From: Prochlorococcus marinus str. MIT 0917
GTDB lineage: Bacteria > Cyanobacteriota > Cyanobacteriia > PCC-6307 > Cyanobiaceae
Length of the DNA stretch: 64,000 nt
Direction: 5' to 3'
NCBI RefSeq assembly: GCF_027359575.1
Contig: NZ_CP114784.1
Span: forward strand, 1,425,819 to 1,489,818
Every line of letters starts with the position of its first letter. Positions within the stretch are counted from its first letter, which is position 1. Under the pieces are notes generated by a model. It was not told the origin of the DNA, made no database searches, and saw nothing but the letters and a program-made list of their open reading frames with translations. The position numbers and the translations under genes were made by a program. This document shows positions 7,272-15,876 of the stretch, piece by piece.

Positions 7272-7457
7272 TTAAGAAAAGACAGTAGAACGATTAATTG
7301 AATAGGATGATTCTAAATATCGATCGGTATTCCTAGCTACTGCCGCGTTCGATTCATGAAAATAAGCATCAATCCGATTCATGGCTGTAAATGGTAGTGA
7401 TTTGTATGATTGCACTGAAAAACTAATAGTTTGCTGGTTTAAATCATTTGCAGTCAC
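7272..7457 (-). CDS. Unrecognised 61-aa polar protein
   Basis: A polar 61-residue frame (MTANDLNQQTISFSVQSYKS, then LPFTAMNRIDAYFHESNAAV, then ARNTDRYLESSYSINRST). GC content is slightly higher than in the flanks. It has no motif. It is divergent from the secreted protein at 7574, with about 115 bases between them. Confidence 0.4.
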   Translation of the reverse strand: MTANDLNQQTISFSVQSYKSLPFTAMNRIDAYFHESNAAVARNTDRYLESSYSINRSTVFS

Positions 7458-7573
7458 TTTTTTAATTTTTATGTAATAGTATATTATATATGATCATAAT
7501 AAATTAGCTCTTAAAAATTACTTATTTTAAGAGCTATTATTTGATTCTAAAAACGTAATTTAAAATTTTAATT

Positions 7574-7969
7574 ATGAATATAATTAAAAAAAAATCTTTT
7601 CAAATGCTTATTTTAGGATTATGTTTAATTTCTTTTTTGCAGTCACAAATTGTACAAGCGATGGACTTGGACTTGACAGCAGCTCAAAATGTAGTTGGTA
7701 AAAGATTTGCAAGTAAATTTTGTGAAGCAAAAGAAAAGGGATTTTCCTCAGAATTATCAAGTGAATTCGCACTAAATAATACTTACTTAAAATTTGTATC
7801 TTTTCCTAAAGATGAAAGTTTTATAGAAGATCTTTGGGTGTATACAATATCCAGCATCCGAAAGAATTGTGGTAATTATCTTACTGAACATGAAGAGACT
7901 AACTTAAGAGAATTTTTTCTAGAAGAAGGAGAAATAGCAAGTAACCGTGATTTATATTTACCTCATTAA
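7574..7969 (+). CDS. Secreted small protein, 131 aa
   Basis: A clear signal peptide (KKKSFQMLILGLCLISFLQS, cleavage probably after QIVQA, about residue 29) precedes a helical acidic domain with two cysteines (KFCEAKEKGF and RKNCGNYL) that could form a disulfide. The mature protein is about 100 residues and probably periplasmic. Its stop overlaps the start of the FAD oxidoreductase at 7969 by one base (TAATG), so they are translationally coupled. The family is not named. Confidence 0.7.
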   Translation: MNIIKKKSFQMLILGLCLISFLQSQIVQAMDLDLTAAQNVVGKRFASKFCEAKEKGFSSELSSEFALNNTYLKFVSFPKDESFIEDLWVYTISSIRKNCGNYLTEHEETNLREFFLEEGEIASNRDLYLPH

Positions 7970-9078
7970 TGAATAAGATTTATGATTGTATAGTCATAGG
8001 TGCAGGTATATCTGCATGTACGTTCGCATCATTTCTTAATCAAAGATTTTCTGATGCTTCTATATTATTAATTGAACAAGGGAGGAGATTAGGTGGAAGA
8101 TCTACTACGAGAAAATCAAGAAAAAACAAAATTCTTGAATTTGATCATGGTCTACCTTCTATTAGTTTTAGTAAACATATTTCAAAAGATATATTGACAC
8201 TAATTTCACCATTAATAAGTTCAAAAAAAATGGTAGATATCTCAAAGGATATTTTAATAATGAATGAGTTTGGTATTTTGAAGAATGTATTTACTAATGA
8301 TAAAATTTATAGGAGTGTCCCTTTTATGAAAAATTTTTGTGAAGAGATAGTTAATCAATCTATGAATCCAAAAAAAATAAATTTTTTATTTCAAACACTT
8401 GCTAAATCAATAAAACGAATAAATGATTTATGGGAGATACAAGTTGATAACGGGAAGATTATTAAATCAATAAATCTTGTTTTATCTAGTTCTTTAATAG
8501 CTCATCCAAGATGTTTGGAAATTTTAATGACTAACACTTTGCCGTTGAGGGATGCTTTCATCCCAGGCAAAGATAAAGTCGTAGATTCTGTTTTAAGAGA
8601 AATAAGAAAACTAACTTATATAAAGCGAAAAATATATATTTTATATGTTTCAAACTTGGAACTAGTTAAAAATTTTAATCAACAGTACTTACAAATAATC
8701 TTTTCAAATGTAATTAGAGAGGATTTGAGTTTTGAAAGAATTATTTTTCAAAGGCAATCCGATGGATCTTTGATTATATTATTACACTGCTATTATATAA
8801 ATAATCTATTGGAGATTAATATTGATAAAATCATTAAATCTTTGTCATCTCTATTTTTGAATTATCAAATGTTTGTAGATTTATTTTTACAAGCTAGACT
8901 AATAGATAAAATGGATTGGAGGGCTTCTCAACCTCTTAATCACCTATTACCTAAAGAATTACAGTGGTCTTCTAGCAGCCGGATTGGTTTTTGTGGAGAC
9001 TGGTTTGATTTCAATAGTTGTGGAGGAGTAGAATCGGCTATGAATAGTTCAATCAGATTGGCTAAAATGATTAACTAG
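7969..9078 (+). CDS. FAD-dependent oxidoreductase, renalase/amine-oxidase-like
   Basis: 369 residues. The N-terminus is a dinucleotide-binding fold (CIVIGAGISACTFASFL, residues 8-24), followed by the second FAD motif (LLIEQGRRLGGRSTTRKS, about residues 33-50). The C-terminus closes the FAD site (RIGFCGDWFDFNSCGGVESA). This is the layout of short renalase-like flavoproteins. The middle region is divergent, so the substrate cannot be told. It starts one base inside the stop of the secreted-protein gene upstream. Codon usage is AT-rich like its surroundings. Confidence 0.75.
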   Translation: MNKIYDCIVIGAGISACTFASFLNQRFSDASILLIEQGRRLGGRSTTRKSRKNKILEFDHGLPSISFSKHISKDILTLISPLISSKKMVDISKDILIMNEFGILKNVFTNDKIYRSVPFMKNFCEEIVNQSMNPKKINFLFQTLAKSIKRINDLWEIQVDNGKIIKSINLVLSSSLIAHPRCLEILMTNTLPLRDAFIPGKDKVVDSVLREIRKLTYIKRKIYILYVSNLELVKNFNQQYLQIIFSNVIREDLSFERIIFQRQSDGSLIILLHCYYINNLLEINIDKIIKSLSSLFLNYQMFVDLFLQARLIDKMDWRASQPLNHLLPKELQWSSSSRIGFCGDWFDFNSCGGVESAMNSSIRLAKMIN

Positions 9079-9238
9079 GCTGACTTCTATTCAATTCTTC
9101 ACCTATTATAAGCTGATTCATAGAACATTCTGAATAGCAATAAGGTATTTCAAATATATCAAAATTCCAAAGAATATATTTTTTTACCTTGCTTTATTTA
9201 TGAGTAGTAGATATACATGATTTGTATTTATTTTTATT

Positions 9239-9505
9239 ATGATTACGGTTGTTTTTCTGTTGGCTTTAGGCTTGGCTGGTTGGACTTTCTCAACATTAAT
9301 GAGTAAAGGCAAGCATCAAGATGAGATTACCAAAGAGCTAGGAAATATTTTTGAGAGTTTAAAGCTGCTAACTTCTTCAATTACTTCTCTTGTAAAACTT
9401 TTGATGAAGGATTCTATTGCTTCAGCTAAAGATGAGGACTTTCAACCTATCAGTTCGAATGTTATTGATCTATTAAAGCTAGAAAATAAAGATAAAGCTG
9501 CGTGA
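9239..9505 (+). CDS. 88-aa membrane-anchored protein
   Basis: One N-terminal membrane helix (VVFLLALGLAGWTFSTLM, residues 4-21) is followed by a long amphipathic helix (ELGNIFESLKLLTSSITSLVKLL) and an acidic tail. The spacing of hydrophobic residues suggests a coiled coil or a second peripheral helix. Isolated gene, no known family. Confidence 0.55.
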   Translation: MITVVFLLALGLAGWTFSTLMSKGKHQDEITKELGNIFESLKLLTSSITSLVKLLMKDSIASAKDEDFQPISSNVIDLLKLENKDKAA

Positions 9506-9568
9506 TTGTTCGACTTCAATATTTAGTTTTCTATTTGAAAAGCTTACTTGTTTATTTTAATTAAATTA

Positions 9569-9871
9569 CTAGCTTCTTTTGATCCATGAAGGTGCTCCAG
9601 TGAACCATTCTCCAAGATCATCTCGATCGGGATTGTATGTTGAGTTTGGGTCCTCTGAACTTAGATCAAGTCCGTTTAGTAAGTCATCTATTTGATTATC
9701 AACAGGTTGGTTACGTTGAATACGTGAAGCTTTTCTAAGCCAACTAGATACGTTTTGATTCTTCGTTGCATATTTATTTATATAAATCCTTTCTTCAAGG
9801 GTTACTTGATTTCCCGCAGACAGCCTATTTAATATTTCTTGTATTCGCAGCCTAGAGGAAGTAGTTAGCAT
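9569..9871 (-). CDS. Conserved-type 100-aa hypothetical protein
   Basis: A soluble 100-residue protein. A helical N-terminal half (SSRLRIQEILNRLSAGNQVT, then LEERIYINKYATKNQNVSSW) is followed by an acidic linker (SSEDPNSTYNPDRDDLGEW) and a short end, FTGAPSWIKRS. The tryptophan-containing tail looks conserved. It resembles small picocyanobacterial proteins of unknown function. Confidence 0.6.
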   Translation of the reverse strand: MLTTSSRLRIQEILNRLSAGNQVTLEERIYINKYATKNQNVSSWLRKASRIQRNQPVDNQIDDLLNGLDLSSEDPNSTYNPDRDDLGEWFTGAPSWIKRS

Positions 9872-9954
9872 GATTAATTATCTATTCTGTTCTTTTTAGC
9901 TTGAAATAAGTTAAGTGCAAGTTGAATTGATTCAATTTTAGAATTAATTTTAAT

Positions 9955-10050
9955 TTACAAGAAATCTTTTTCAACAATTATTTGCCTATTTTGCTTTGGC
10001 TTGTAGATTTTGATATTGAGTTCTTTTTTCTTACGCCAAATAAAAAACAT
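9955..10050 (-). CDS. Possible 31-aa basic peptide
   Basis: A basic 31-codon frame (MFFIWRKKKELNIKIYKPKQ, then NRQIIVEKDFL) lies between two genes on the same strand. It is protein-like in composition, but I see no strong ribosome site. Confidence 0.3.
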   Translation of the reverse strand: MFFIWRKKKELNIKIYKPKQNRQIIVEKDFL

Positions 10051-10065
10051 CAAGAACTAATTTTA

Positions 10066-10428
10066 TTATTTTCTATGTGAAAATTTTTTTAAAGTATCTA
10101 TATCAATAATTTCTAGAGTACTTTCATCTGTTGCCTCAAGGTCAATTAAAGGTGCCATGCCATCTTCAAATGCTTCTTTCCATCTAGGAGCACAAAGGCA
10201 CCAGTGATCATCTTTTTTTAATCCAGGAAATCCTATTTGAGGAGTAGAGAGATCATTACCTTGAGCTTTGCTGTAAGAAAGAAACTGCTCAGTGATAACA
10301 GCACAAATAGTATGCATTCCTTGATCAGATATGTCTGTTCTACATAACCCATCTCTATACCATCCAGTCATGGGATTGCAACTGCAAGATCTAAGTTCAG
10401 TCCCCAAAACATTTTTTTTTTGCGACAT
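10066..10428 (-). CDS. DUF2237 family protein
   Basis: 120 residues with the full signature of DUF2237: KNVLGTELRSCSCNPMTGWY, RDGLCRTD, GMHTICAVIT, FLSYSKAQGNDLSTP, GFPGLKKDDHWCLCAPRW and KEAFEDGMAP. The conserved cysteines are present. The family is widespread and small, with no assigned reaction. It is cytosolic, with no signal peptide. It is divergent from the RTX-cyclophilin gene at 10496. Confidence 0.85.
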   Translation of the reverse strand: MSQKKNVLGTELRSCSCNPMTGWYRDGLCRTDISDQGMHTICAVITEQFLSYSKAQGNDLSTPQIGFPGLKKDDHWCLCAPRWKEAFEDGMAPLIDLEATDESTLEIIDIDTLKKFSHRK

Positions 10429-10495
10429 GACTTTTTTTATTTCGTATGGATATAGTATGACTTGATAGAGTTTTTTATATGCAAGGTAAAAGAAG

Positions 10496-12283
10496 ATGAC
10501 AGCGCCATTAATACAAGGTGCCTCTGGGGTCCAGGGAGAAGAATTAACTTATGTTTTTACTAATGAAAATAATAAGAAAATTTATACCTTTACTTCTAAT
10601 GAGCCAGTTTCATGGTCTATAAATGGCGGAGAGAAAAGTCTTTTTTCTATTGATAAAGATACTGGAACATTAAGCTTCAAAGATTTACCTGACTATGAAA
10701 CAATTAAGAAATTAAATGGAACGACATTAAAATTCACCACTAATTATTTTACTACAAGTGTCAATGAAAGTTTTTTTGTAGAAATCTATAATAACCAAAA
10801 TGAAAGTAATAAAAGTACACCTACTACTGCTAATAATTTTCTGCAATATGTAAATGATAAATCGTATGATAATACTTTAATTCATAGATTAGTTTCTAAT
10901 TTTATTATCCAGGGTGGAGCTTATACTTGGCCGGAAATATCATCTAATGAAATTGGTGGCCATCCATTACTAGTACAGTCAAAAGGTGAAATAATAAATG
11001 AACCTTATAATTCAAATATGATGGGTACAATAGCAATGGCAAAAATTTCAGGACTGCCTAATAGTGCTACATCTCAGTGGTTTATAAATTTGTCAAATAA
11101 CTTAAGTCTTGATTCACAAAATGATGGATTTTCTGTATTTGGACATCTTTTAGGTGATAGTATTGAAAATCCTTTATTATTAAATAATCAATTAACTTAT
11201 AATGTTAATTATCATGATATAGATTTGAATATACCCGAATTACCCTTGGTTAATGTGCAAGGAAATGTTATAATTAATACTAACTACCTTGCTATTAAGA
11301 CGATTGCTATAGTCAATCAAAGACCTAGTGAAATAGAAAATAAATTCAATGTTATCGTAACTGCTAGTGATTCAGACGGAAACAAATCAAATCAATATGT
11401 AATTGTCAATCTTCAAGATATACAAGGAGAGGTTCTTAATGGAATTGATGGAGATGATAATCTCAAAGGAGGTTTAGGAAATGATACTTTTCAAGGCAAT
11501 GGTGGAAACGATACGATTGATGGTGGGGCTGATTATGACATAGCAACTTACTCGGGAAATTTTTCGGAATATACTTTTGACATCGCCAATAAAATAGTTA
11601 CTGTTACAGATAATCGCTTATCGAAAACTGATGGAATAGATTCATTATCTAATATTGAGAAGCTTACTTTTGCTGATCAAAGTGCATTGATCACCAGTCA
11701 AGAAATTAAACCAATTCATTCCTTAGGATTTCAATCAGAAAAAATTTATTCAGGTACAAGTGATACTTATAAATTTTATGATTTAGGTAGTGATCACTAT
11801 GGCGTAGGGACTGCTACCGGTATTGATGAATTAACTGGTGAATCTATTCTCAAATTTGATGATAAGAATATGAATCTAATCAATGATGTTAAAGCAACAT
11901 TTGATCAGGTTACGGGTTTAAATACAGATTCTGGAAAAATGTTTCGCCTTTATAACGCCTCATTTAAACGTTTACCGGATCCCGATGGATTGCGATATTG
12001 GATCGGTAATTTTAGTTCTGGTAAAGATGACGAAAGAGCCGTGGCATCATCATTTTTAGCTTCCGCAGAATTTACAGAGCGCTATGGAGTAAATGTCTCT
12101 AATGAAAGTTATGTCAATACTCTTTACGTCAACGTATTAGATAGAGATGCTGATACAAGTGGTTTGAACTATTGGTTAGGTCAACTGACAAGTGGAGCAG
12201 AGACACGGTATGAAGTTCTTTTAGGTTTCTCTGAATCAGCCGAAAACAAAGCACTTTTTTCTGAGATAACTGGTTTATATTAA
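10496..12283 (+). CDS. Cyclophilin-RTX-DUF4214 fusion protein, likely secreted
   Basis: 595 residues with four parts. Residues 1-100 are a cadherin-like strand domain (VSWSINGGEKSLFSIDKDTG). Residues 110-230 are a cyclophilin-type peptidyl-prolyl isomerase (IHRLVSNFIIQGG, GTIAMAKISGLPNSATSQWF, VFGHLLGD) that keeps the catalytic Arg, Phe and Gln. Residues 316-345 hold RTX calcium-binding nonapeptides (GDDNLKGGLGNDTFQGNGGN). The C-terminus has two DUF4214 repeats (MFRLYNASFKRLPDPDGLRY and TLYVNVLDRDADTSGLNYWL). There is no signal peptide, as expected for RTX proteins exported by type I secretion. An extracellular foldase or surface protein is my inference. Confidence 0.8.
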   Translation: MTAPLIQGASGVQGEELTYVFTNENNKKIYTFTSNEPVSWSINGGEKSLFSIDKDTGTLSFKDLPDYETIKKLNGTTLKFTTNYFTTSVNESFFVEIYNNQNESNKSTPTTANNFLQYVNDKSYDNTLIHRLVSNFIIQGGAYTWPEISSNEIGGHPLLVQSKGEIINEPYNSNMMGTIAMAKISGLPNSATSQWFINLSNNLSLDSQNDGFSVFGHLLGDSIENPLLLNNQLTYNVNYHDIDLNIPELPLVNVQGNVIINTNYLAIKTIAIVNQRPSEIENKFNVIVTASDSDGNKSNQYVIVNLQDIQGEVLNGIDGDDNLKGGLGNDTFQGNGGNDTIDGGADYDIATYSGNFSEYTFDIANKIVTVTDNRLSKTDGIDSLSNIEKLTFADQSALITSQEIKPIHSLGFQSEKIYSGTSDTYKFYDLGSDHYGVGTATGIDELTGESILKFDDKNMNLINDVKATFDQVTGLNTDSGKMFRLYNASFKRLPDPDGLRYWIGNFSSGKDDERAVASSFLASAEFTERYGVNVSNESYVNTLYVNVLDRDADTSGLNYWLGQLTSGAETRYEVLLGFSESAENKALFSEITGLY

Positions 12284-12366
12284 TTATTTGATTTCGAGTT
12301 TTATATGTAAATACAAATGTATGAAATATTGACAGGTGAATTTTTGATCTCACAAAAATCTTAGGG

Positions 12367-12388
12367 ACTAGAGTCTTCAAACTCTAGT
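12367..12388 (+). other. Perfect 8-bp stem-loop downstream of RTX gene
   Basis: ACTAGAGT, a six-base loop CTTCAA, then ACTCTAGT. It lies 84 bases after the stop of the RTX-cyclophilin gene. No immediate T tract follows, so it is at best a weak terminator or a processing hairpin. Confidence 0.35.
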
Positions 12389-12571
12389 GGTTGCCATCAA
12401 ACATCATTTTTAATTTGTTTATGGATTAAAAGTTGATTTATTCATCTTTTCTCAGTTGAAGTTAAATATCATTCAAGTGCTTAAGTTAAAAATTTTCTTA
12501 TTTCTACTTAAGAATCCATGAGACTTGCGAAAGAGTAAAGGTATAGTACACTAGTATTAGTCTGTGTTATT

Positions 12572-12693
12572 CTAGATGGAAATTCTCTCTATTCTTTTTG
12601 TTTTGCAAAGCATTCTTTTGATTAGTCCACGTATTGTCTCTTCGCGCTTTTCTAGTTGAAATTCTTGTTTAATCTCTTTCGATTATTTCGCAT
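12572..12693 (-). pseudogene. Broken small basic protein
   Basis: On the minus strand ATG (12691-12693) opens MRNNRKR. A one-base shift continues into a highly protein-like charged helix (IKQEFQLEKREETIRGLIKR, then MLCKTKRIERISI) to a stop at 12572-12574. No start is available in the second frame. It is probably a 40-residue gene broken by a single frameshift. Family unknown. Confidence 0.3.
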
Positions 12694-13361
12694 AGATTAA
12701 TTCATTCGGTATTTCGCTTTTAGTGATCTTAATTAGGTTCTTATTGTTTTTTTAACCACAATCATAAATTCTGGCGCCAAGCGTTTTGATGCTGTTAGGC
12801 ATTGTTGCAGGTTTAGGGGTATTCGCTATCACTGGGCAAGTCATACCTTGCATTTTTTAATTGGCTAACAAGTTTTAAGAAAAAATAGTTATTAGAATAT
12901 TTACGTCTATTAACTATTTTTCGAATCAGATTCAATAAATAAAGATCAGTAAAGAGACAATTAATCTTGATTTGTTTCTTTTAAAATTTTCAAATAGGCG
13001 AATTAATCCAATCATAGTCGGCTCCATTCATGAAACCTATTAATATAAATACAAGAAAAAAAGAAATTCCCACAGTTGGAGCCTTGGGAGTTTGTGTTTA
13101 TGCTAAACCGCTAAAAATTAATGACTCATATGAATAGTATTAGAGGTATTGTTGGAGACCCATTTTCAGGGATTTTGTAAATTTATCTTTAATTCGCATA
13201 TTTATCCAACTTATTAGGTGGACTTTCTCTGCGAGTGAAAACAAGCATAATTTGGCGTAATCATTTTCAAATCTTTATTTTTTTCGAAATTGTCACCTAA
13301 TTTACCTAAAAATTTTTTTTATGGCTATTGTTTATATATGTTTATTTAAGGAGGTGATCCA

Positions 13362-13463
13362 TTGTCGCATCTACCAATTGGTCAAGAGTCATTGGAAATA
13401 AAAAAACTTTTTGGTTCCGTTACTCCTGCCTTGAAGGGTTTTATTATTAATAGATTTATATAG
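13362..13463 (+). CDS. 33-aa peptide with TTG start and maximal Shine-Dalgarno
   Basis: TTG at 13362 directly follows AAGGAGGTGATCCA (13348-13361). That sequence is complementary over its whole length to the 3' end of bacterial 16S rRNA as I know it. It encodes 33 residues (SHLPIGQESLEIKKLFGSVT, then PALKGFIINRFI). A strong intrinsic terminator follows 22 bases after the stop. The ribosome site and terminator argue for a real, heavily translated mini-gene. A 26-codon frame from ATG 13321 overlaps the site in another frame. Confidence 0.45.
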   Translation: MSHLPIGQESLEIKKLFGSVTPALKGFIINRFI

Positions 13464-13485
13464 TTACATTTATCTATTAATTATT

Positions 13486-13516
13486 AAGCCAGCTATATCT
13501 TAGCTGGCTTTTTTTT
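13486..13516 (+). terminator. Intrinsic terminator
   Basis: AAGCCAGCTA, loop TATCT, TAGCTGGCTT, then a run of T. This is a perfect 10-bp stem followed by a U tract on the plus strand. It ends the transcript that carries the 33-codon frame at 13362. Confidence 0.85.
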
Positions 13517-13618
13517 GCTTGAGCTATTCGAAAGTAATGATGAATGCTCACTATTTTTAATTGTCTCTTGATATATATTTGAAAAAGGTTAGGATTACAC
13601 TATAGACGTTATTTTATT

Positions 13619-13783
13619 ATGTCGATGTCTAATGATGAGAAAATTGAAGTTGCAGAACAAAGGATAATTGAGTTGAAAACTTTAATTAATCATTGGAAGA
13701 CAAGTAATATTGCCTCAAGAAGGTCTACTTCAGATTTGGTTGACGCCATCCTTTCTGATAGGCAAGGATCTCAAGCAGCCTAA
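13619..13783 (+). CDS. 54-aa helical small protein
   Basis: ATG 13619 (MSMSNDEKIEVAEQRIIELK, then TLINHWKTSNIASRRSTSDL, then VDAILSDRQGSQAA). It is an amphipathic helix followed by a polar linker and a second helix. Coiled-coil-like heptads are visible in the first half. Good codon character. No known family. Confidence 0.55.
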   Translation: MSMSNDEKIEVAEQRIIELKTLINHWKTSNIASRRSTSDLVDAILSDRQGSQAA

Positions 13784-13942
13784 GTTATTAAAATTTTTCA
13801 TTGTTTAAGATTTATTGTATCTATTTAGCCATTATTTAATTTGTTGTTTTATGTATTGAATATAACCAAAAAGGTTAAAGATAATAAAAATTACGGTAAA
13901 TAATTAAATTTGAATTATACTAAGTAATAATTTTTAATTAAA

Positions 13943-14491
13943 ATGAAAATTGGTCGTAATTTAAATTTGAAAGAATATCTGTGGACTAGTTTAAATAAAT
14001 TAACTAATAGCTTTACAAATTTAGCAGTTATTAATTTAGGAAATGGATATATTAAATGTATTTGGGAAATTAGTTCGATTGATAACTTTAGAATTGATTT
14101 TAGTAAAAGTCGTTTTTTTGCTATTAGATTATTTGATATAACCAATAGTAGAAATATAAATAATTCAACTTGTATTATGAAAGAAATTCAGGTAAATAAA
14201 TTTCAATCTTCTATTACTTTTCCTATCCCTATAAACAAAGGTGTCTATTATTTTGAGTTTGGTTATCGCAAGAAAAATGGTGAGTGGAGACATCTTGCAT
14301 GTCAAGATCTGAAATTGGGCTATAGAATAAAAAAAGTAATTCATTATTTTAATAATGATGATTGGTTTGATTCTAAAATATGTATAAGAGAAGATGATCT
14401 TAGTTTTCATGAAAAAGCTTATCAACTTTCACTCAATTCAATCATTGGAGGCTCTGAGAATATTTCTTATGAAAAGGAAATGACTGATTAA
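13943..14491 (+). CDS. Stand-alone DUF4912-like protein
   Basis: 182 residues. The central part (about residues 27-130) resembles the DUF4912 domain of the 361-residue protein at 48444-49529: IKCIWEIS (compare AYVFWEIS), AIRLFDIT (compare CLRLADVT), then a strand pair and YYFEFGYRKKNGEWRHLACQ (compare YKVELGYRIGHTWMSLAHSS). It lacks the SAP-like N-terminus of that protein and is much more AT-rich. DUF4912 has no assigned reaction. It probably forms a beta sandwich. Confidence 0.6.
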   Translation: MKIGRNLNLKEYLWTSLNKLTNSFTNLAVINLGNGYIKCIWEISSIDNFRIDFSKSRFFAIRLFDITNSRNINNSTCIMKEIQVNKFQSSITFPIPINKGVYYFEFGYRKKNGEWRHLACQDLKLGYRIKKVIHYFNNDDWFDSKICIREDDLSFHEKAYQLSLNSIIGGSENISYEKEMTD

Positions 14492-14549
14492 GAACTTTTA
14501 TTTTATCAATTTTAATTCTTTTGATTAAACTTTTAGAAAATCTACTTTT

Positions 14550-14582
14550 TTACTTATCTAGATTTAGAATCTAGATAAGTAA
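14550..14582. other. Perfect 15-bp inverted repeat
   Basis: TTACTTATCTAGATT, spacer TAG, AATCTAGATAAGTAA. It lies between the DUF4912-like gene and the gene at 14595, ending 12 bases before that ATG. Neither strand has a following T tract, so it is not a standard terminator. It could be an operator or an mRNA hairpin over the ribosome site. Confidence 0.6.
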
Positions 14583-14594
14583 TTCATATTAAGT

Positions 14595-15011
14595 ATGAGC
14601 AACGAATTATCAATAACAAAAACTTTAAAAACCCAAGATTTTAGTAATATTGATATTGATTTGGTTTTGAATTACCTGCAAACTTTAGATTATGATCTAA
14701 AGAGAACTAGATATATAGGTAAAATAATTTCAAAGAATGAAAGGTTAGCAAAATACTTTTTTTTTCGAGAAAAATTGAAAATTGAAATTAATTCTTCAGA
14801 CAAAACTTTTCATATTACTGAGATTTTAGATCAATGTATTGATTGGAGTGAGTTTTGGCGATTGCTTGTTGTTAAAAAAGGCTTTTGCTGTATTCGACTA
14901 TCTGGAGAATTACATGGTAAATCAAGATTTATTTTTTTGTCAGGTCCGAATATTCTCTCTGAACCCTCTACAGATCTTTCTGATTCTATTTATCAACATG
15001 TAGATTATTGA
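14595..15011 (+). CDS. Unrecognised 138-aa protein, paralog of 1807-2295
   Basis: 138 residues, soluble. It shares a core with the protein at 1807-2295 (DIDLVLNYL, YIGKIISK, DQCIDWSEFWRLL, GFCCIRLSG, HGKSRFIFLSGPN). The N-terminal lead and the C-terminal tail differ. A perfect inverted repeat lies just before its start. The family is unknown to me. The ICG/LSG-PN end and the conserved Cys-Ile-Asp block may be functional. Confidence 0.6.
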   Translation: MSNELSITKTLKTQDFSNIDIDLVLNYLQTLDYDLKRTRYIGKIISKNERLAKYFFFREKLKIEINSSDKTFHITEILDQCIDWSEFWRLLVVKKGFCCIRLSGELHGKSRFIFLSGPNILSEPSTDLSDSIYQHVDY

Positions 15012-15121
15012 TTAGACTTTTTAACTGAAAAAATTATTCATAGCTGTACGTTCTGATTTTGTATCAATTCGAGTAATTTTCGTTGTTTTTATTTTAGTCT
15101 TGTTAGATCTGGAATTTGGTT

Positions 15122-15787
15122 TTGTCTACTTATTTAATTACAGGTGCCAATAGAGGTATCGGTTTAGAACTTGTCCGTCAATTGAAAGATAGAGGAGAAG
15201 ATGTCATTGCTACTTGTAGATCTACTTCCCCAGAATTGAATTCCTTGTCAGTAAGAGTTGAGACAAATGTTGATATCACTTCAGGAGATTCGGTTGTTAG
15301 GCTTAGGGATAATTTAAATGATACTAGAGTTGATGTAATGATTCAAAATGCCGGCATTTCGGAATTTAATTCTCTTTCTAGTTTAGATCCTGGAAGTATC
15401 GTTCATCAATTCAAGGTAAATGCCTTAAGCCCTCTTTGTTGTGTGCAAACTATGCTTAGTAAGCTCAATAAATCTGCAAAGATAGCTTTAATAAGTAGTC
15501 GTATGGGTTCAATAGAGGATAATAGCTCTGGAGGTTCTTATGGATATAGGATGTCAAAAGTTGCTTTATGTATGGCGGGCAAATCTTTATCGGTGGATTT
15601 AAAGCAAAGAGGTATTTCGGTAGCAATTTTACATCCAGGTTTAGTTAGTACTCGAATGACAGGATTTACTTCTAATGGCATTCAGCCTAAAGAATCAGTT
15701 AAAGGACTAATTCAAAGAATTGATGAACTTACACTTGAGAACTCAGGAACCTTCTGGCATTCAAATGGTGAGATCTTACCTTGGTAA
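15122..15787 (+). CDS. Short-chain dehydrogenase/reductase (C-factor-like)
   Basis: A Rossmann-fold SDR of about 221 residues. It has the cofactor motif TGANRGIG near the N-terminus, the NAG motif (MIQNAGISEF), the catalytic Ser region (ALISSRMGSIED) and the catalytic YGYRMSK (Tyr-x-x-x-Lys). GLVSTRMTGF closes the fold. Start TTG 15122 sits 8 bases after a GGA. TTG 15116 is an in-frame alternative with poor spacing. NAD(P)H-dependent reduction of an unknown carbonyl is the expected activity. GC content is higher than in the surrounding AT-rich genes. Confidence 0.85.
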   Translation: MSTYLITGANRGIGLELVRQLKDRGEDVIATCRSTSPELNSLSVRVETNVDITSGDSVVRLRDNLNDTRVDVMIQNAGISEFNSLSSLDPGSIVHQFKVNALSPLCCVQTMLSKLNKSAKIALISSRMGSIEDNSSGGSYGYRMSKVALCMAGKSLSVDLKQRGISVAILHPGLVSTRMTGFTSNGIQPKESVKGLIQRIDELTLENSGTFWHSNGEILPW

Positions 15788-15876
15788 AAGGTTATGCATA
15801 TATAATTTTCATTGACTATATTGACTTTATATATTCAAAGAAAAAATATTTTTTTTTACTTATTAATTACTTAAAA

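Larger units (their letters stand above)
12284..13361. other. Gene-poor interval of about 1.1 kb
   Basis: No convincing gene. It contains a short stem-loop (12367-12388), a broken small reading frame on the minus strand (12572-12693), and tiny hydrophobic frames at 12789-12860 (MLLGIVAGLGVFAITGQVIP) and 13030-13137. It looks like decayed island DNA. Confidence 0.45.

Noticed and set aside
13348-13361. Fragment of a 16S rRNA gene
   Set aside because: AAGGAGGTGATCCA equals the antisense of the 16S end, but the match stops after 14 bases and no other rRNA sequence is near. A long Shine-Dalgarno explains it better.
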